Shown one piece after another: positions 60,932 through 64,000 of a stretch of DNA of 64,000 bases; the stretch's first letter is position 1; each line of letters begins with the position of its first letter. Source of the DNA: Enterobacter bugandensis (lineage in GTDB: Bacteria; Pseudomonadota; Gammaproteobacteria; Enterobacterales; Enterobacteriaceae); NCBI RefSeq assembly GCF_900324475.1, contig NZ_LT992502.1:806001-870000 (forward strand), read 5' to 3'. Made by a program: the position numbers and the translations under genes. The notes below the pieces were generated by a model, which made no database searches, was not told the DNA's origin, and worked only from the letters and a program-made list of their open reading frames with translations.

Positions 60932-63457
60932 ATGGCGGGGAATGACCGCGAGCCAATAGGACGTAAGGGAAAACCCGCGCGTCCGGCGAAAGAAAAGGTA
61001 AGCCGTCGTCGCCTCAGAGATGAGGAGTATGACGATGACTATGAAGACGATTATGAGGATGAAGAACCCATGCCGCGTAAAGGAAAAGGCAAAGGGCGTA
61101 AGACTCGTGGGAAGCGCGGCTGGTTCTGGCTGCTGCTGAAGCTGTTCATTGTTTTTGTTGTGCTGATCGCGATTTACGGCGTTTATCTGGATCAGAAGAT
61201 CCGCAGCCGTATCGACGGGAAAGTCTGGCAATTGCCGGCGGCAGTGTATGGTCGCATGGTGAACCTTGAGCCGGACATGTCCATCAGCAAGAACGAGATG
61301 GTGAAACTGCTGCAAGCTACGCAGTATCGTCAGGTCACGAAAATGACCCGCCCGGGCGAATTTACCGTCCAGGCGAAGAGCATTGAGATGATCCGCCGCC
61401 CGTTCGACTTCCCGGACAGCAAAGAGGGGCAGGTGCGCGCGCGTCTGACTTTTGACGGCGATCGGCTGGAAACCATTGAGAACATGGACAATAACCGCCA
61501 GTTCGGTTTCTTCCGTCTTGATCCGCGTCTGATCACCATGCTCTCGTCCGCCAATGGCGAACAGCGCCTGTTCGTGGCGCGTAACGGCTTCCCGGATCTG
61601 CTGGTGGATACCCTGCTGGCAACTGAAGACCGCCATTTCTACGAGCACGACGGTATCAGTCTCTACTCCATCGGTCGTGCGGTGCTGGCGAACCTGACTG
61701 CGGGCCGTACCGTGCAGGGGGCGAGTACGCTTACCCAGCAGCTGGTGAAGAACCTGTTCCTCTCCAGCGAGCGTTCTTACTGGCGTAAAGCCAACGAAGC
61801 GTACATGGCCGTGCTGATGGATGCGCGCTACAGCAAGGATCGTATCCTTGAGCTTTACATGAACGAGGTGTACCTCGGCCAGAGCGGCGATAACGAGATC
61901 CGCGGCTTCCCGCTGGCGAGCCTGTACTACTTTGGCCGTCCGGTGGAAGAGCTCAGCCTTGACCAGCAGGCGCTGCTGGTGGGCATGGTGAAAGGGGCGT
62001 CCATTTATAACCCGTGGCGCAACCCGAAACTGGCGCTGGAGCGTCGTAACCTGGTACTGCGTCTGCTGCAACAGCAGCAGGTGATTGACCAGGAATTATA
62101 CGACATGCTTAGCGCACGTCCGCTGGGCGTGCAGCCGCGCGGTGGGGTGATCTCTCCGCAGCCTGCTTTCATGCAGATGGTGCGCCAGGAGCTGCAAAGC
62201 AAGCTCGGTGATAAAGTCAAAGATCTCTCCGGCGTGAAGATCTTCACAACCTTTGACTCGGTAGCCCAGGACGCTGCAGAAAAAGCGGCGGTGGAAGGGA
62301 TCCCGGCGCTGAAGAAACAGCGCAAGCTGAGCGATCTGGAAACCGCGATGGTGGTGGTTGACCGTAACACCGGCGAAGTGCGCGCGATGGTGGGCGGCGC
62401 AGAGCCGCAGTATGCGGGCTACAACCGTGCCATGCAGGCGCGTCGTTCGATTGGCTCTCTGGCTAAACCAGCGACCTATCTCACCGCGCTGAGCCAGCCG
62501 AATTTGTATCGCCTGAACACCTGGATCGCCGATGCGCCAATCTCCCTGCGTCAGCCTAACGGCCAGGTCTGGTCACCGCAGAACGATGATAAACAGTTCA
62601 GCGGCCAGGTGATGCTGGTGGACGCGTTAACCCGCTCCATGAACGTACCTACGGTTAACCTCGGTATGGCGCTGGGCCTGCCGGCCATTGTCGACACCTG
62701 GCAGAAGCTGGGCGTACCGAAAGATCAGCTGCACCCTGTTCCGGCGATGATTCTGGGGGCGCTTAACCTGACGCCGATCGAAGTGGCGCAGGCGTTCCAG
62801 ACCATTGCCAGCGGGGGTAACCGCGCACCGCTCTCTGCCCTGCGTTCGGTGATTGCCGAAGATGGCTCCGTGCTGTATCAGAGCTTCCCGCAGGCTGAAC
62901 GTGCCGTTCCTGCGCAGGCGGCCTACATGACGCTGTGGACGATGCAGCAGGTTGTGCAGCGCGGTACCGGTCGTCAGCTGGGGGCGAAGTATCCTGGTCT
63001 GCATCTGGCGGGTAAAACCGGGACCACCAACAACAACGTCGATACCTGGTTTGCCGGTATTGATGGCCGTGAAGTGGTGATCACCTGGGTAGGTCGTGAC
63101 AACAACCAGCCGACCAAACTTTACGGGGCGAGCGGGGCGATGTCGATTTACCAGCGCTACCTGGCGAACCAGTCACCTGTGCCGCTGAACCTGGTCGCGC
63201 CGGAAGATATCGTCGATATGGGCGTGGATGGTTCCGGGAACTTTATCTGCGGCGGCGGGATGCGAACCCTCCCGGTCTGGACGACCAACCCGGACTCACT
63301 GTGCCAGCAGAGCCAGCCTGAACAGCCAACGGGCAACCCGTTCGATCAATCTTCTCAGCCGCAGCAGCCGCAGCAACAACCGGCCCAGCAGCAGAACGAG
63401 AAGAAAGACAGTGATGGCGTGGCCGGTTGGATCAAGGATATGTTTGGTGGGAATTAA
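60932..63457 (+). CDS. mrcB: Penicillin-binding protein 1B
   Basis: Bifunctional class A PBP. A cytosolic tail with an acidic patch ([15 protein letters not shown]) is followed by a membrane anchor near residues 65-85 and a UB2H domain for LpoB. The glycosyltransferase domain has catalytic Glu in [14 protein letters not shown]. The transpeptidase has SxxK in GSLAKP, SMN in TRSMNVP and KTG in LAGKTGTT. The start at 60932 ([14 protein letters not shown]) has GGAG 8 bases upstream and yields 841 aa (E. coli 844). Met47 (MPRKGKGKG) matches the E. coli start of the short gamma form. Confidence 0.97.
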   Translation: MAGNDREPIGRKGKPARPAKEKVSRRRLRDEEYDDDYEDDYEDEEPMPRKGKGKGRKTRGKRGWFWLLLKLFIVFVVLIAIYGVYLDQKIRSRIDGKVWQLPAAVYGRMVNLEPDMSISKNEMVKLLQATQYRQVTKMTRPGEFTVQAKSIEMIRRPFDFPDSKEGQVRARLTFDGDRLETIENMDNNRQFGFFRLDPRLITMLSSANGEQRLFVARNGFPDLLVDTLLATEDRHFYEHDGISLYSIGRAVLANLTAGRTVQGASTLTQQLVKNLFLSSERSYWRKANEAYMAVLMDARYSKDRILELYMNEVYLGQSGDNEIRGFPLASLYYFGRPVEELSLDQQALLVGMVKGASIYNPWRNPKLALERRNLVLRLLQQQQVIDQELYDMLSARPLGVQPRGGVISPQPAFMQMVRQELQSKLGDKVKDLSGVKIFTTFDSVAQDAAEKAAVEGIPALKKQRKLSDLETAMVVVDRNTGEVRAMVGGAEPQYAGYNRAMQARRSIGSLAKPATYLTALSQPNLYRLNTWIADAPISLRQPNGQVWSPQNDDKQFSGQVMLVDALTRSMNVPTVNLGMALGLPAIVDTWQKLGVPKDQLHPVPAMILGALNLTPIEVAQAFQTIASGGNRAPLSALRSVIAEDGSVLYQSFPQAERAVPAQAAYMTLWTMQQVVQRGTGRQLGAKYPGLHLAGKTGTTNNNVDTWFAGIDGREVVITWVGRDNNQPTKLYGASGAMSIYQRYLANQSPVPLNLVAPEDIVDMGVDGSGNFICGGGMRTLPVWTTNPDSLCQQSQPEQPTGNPFDQSSQPQQPQQQPAQQQNEKKDSDGVAGWIKDMFGGN

Positions 63458-63471
63458 TTAATTCCCTGAAT

Positions 63472-63503
63472 AAAAAGCCGCTTTAATATAAAGCGGCTTT
63501 TTT
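63472..63503 (+). terminator. Rho-independent terminator after mrcB
   Basis: GCCGCTTTA-ATA-TAAAGCGGC stem (9 bp) with flanking A and T runs, 14 bases past the mrcB stop. Confidence 0.9.
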
Positions 63504-63790
63504 GTTTTTTACATTCTGCAATTTTTAAAAAAATTAAATATCTAATTTAGAATTTTTAAGTCCTCATTTTTTTCATCTAAAACATGCATTTGAAATCTTC
63601 TACATGTTGCGTGACTTTATCCTCTCTGGACACAATGAAGAATAATCTGATGTAATCGCCATAAGAAATTCACTGGCTCAAAGGATATTCCTATTTAGTC
63701 AGTCATGTGTAACATGCTGGATAACATTTCGACTCAAAATATTTGTAGTGCGAATGGATGCCACAATTGTCAAATATAAGGATATTTTTC
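63504..63790. other. AT-rich region before the second fimbrial locus
   Basis: No gene found. Strongly AT-rich with long T and A runs. It should contain the promoter of the pilin gene that starts at 63791. Imperfect inverted sequences (ACATGTTGCGTGAC near 63601 and GTCATGTGTAACATGC near 63702) face each other about 85 bp apart. Confidence 0.4.
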
Positions 63791-64000
63791 ATGAACAAAA
63801 AAATTGTCTCTACATTTTTAGCCGGAAGCGTTATGGCCGCGCTGTCTCTGCCTGTATTTGCATCAAACGATTCCGGTACGGTGAACTTCGCCGGAAAAAT
63901 TGTTGCCGATACCTGTGAAATTAACGTTGATGGCACAGGGACTAACGCTTCCACCGTCACTTTCGCAGATACCTATCCTTCGGATTTTGGCGCTGACGGT
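63791..64000 (+). CDS. Fimbrial major subunit (3' end outside window)
   Basis: The first 70 codons of a type 1-like pilin. Signal peptide MNKKIVSTFLAGSVMAALSL ends at PVFA; the mature start SNDSGTVNFAGKIVADTCEI is the classic pilin beginning with the first disulfide Cys. AAGGA lies 8 bases before the ATG. In K-12 the gene after mrcB is fhuA, so this is probably the head of another chaperone-usher operon that continues past the window. Confidence 0.85.
   Translation, partial: MNKKIVSTFLAGSVMAALSLPVFASNDSGTVNFAGKIVADTCEINVDGTGTNASTVTFADTYPSDFGADG

Overview
The window is a 64-kb stretch of a Gammaproteobacterial chromosome of the family Enterobacteriaceae. Protein sequences and gene order match the Escherichia coli K-12 ftsZ-to-mrcB segment almost gene for gene. 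GC-rich codon use and several non-K-12 insertions point to an Enterobacter-like relative (an inference; no marker gene names the species). I see no tRNA, rRNA, CRISPR array, prophage or insertion sequence.

Layout. (1) 1-8950: end of the division and cell-wall cluster and the secretion block: ftsZ (5' end outside the window), lpxC, secM-secA, mutT, then yacG-zapD-coaE on the minus strand, and guaC. (2) 8992-14567: type IV pilin operon ppdD-hofB-hofC, nadC, and ampD-ampE. (3) 14586-16944: a two-gene pentoside-use operon (GH43 glycosidase plus a GPH-family symporter) placed between ampE and aroP, which adjoin in K-12. (4) 17109-26122: aroP with a TyrR double box, then pdhR-aceE-aceF-lpd for the pyruvate dehydrogenase complex. 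(5) 26134-29172: an accessory-like stretch with a DUF2950 gene interrupted by one in-frame stop, a DUF3300 (YacH-like) gene, a candidate 38-aa hydrophobic protein and an orphan terminator. (6) 29256-43990: acnB, yacL, speE-speD, yacC, cueO, gcd, hpt, can, yadG-yadH, yadI, yadE. (7) 43992-50946: a seven-gene chaperone-usher fimbrial operon. (8) 51309-63503: panB-panC-panD, gluQ-pcnB-folK, dksA, thpR-sfsA, hrpB, mrcB. (9) 63791-64000: the start of a second fimbrial pilin gene, where K-12 has fhuA.

How the genes work together. FtsZ and ZapD act at the division ring, LpxC and MrcB build the envelope, and SecM adjusts SecA synthesis to secretion need. PdhR controls the PDH genes through an operator just upstream of itself. 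AmpD and AmpE belong to the cell-wall recycling circuit that sets AmpC induction. CueO has a CueR-type promoter. A perfect CRP box lies between the divergent gcd and hpt. PanBCD and CoaE supply the ends of the coenzyme A pathway.

The best leads are not a complete new system but local oddities: a 22-bp uninterrupted stem between pdhR and aceE; the split DUF2950 gene beside DUF3300; the candidate small membrane protein and the structured intergenic region before acnB; a 44-45-bp repeat found three times just after stop codons; the displaced fimbrial operon; and the conserved AUU start of pcnB.
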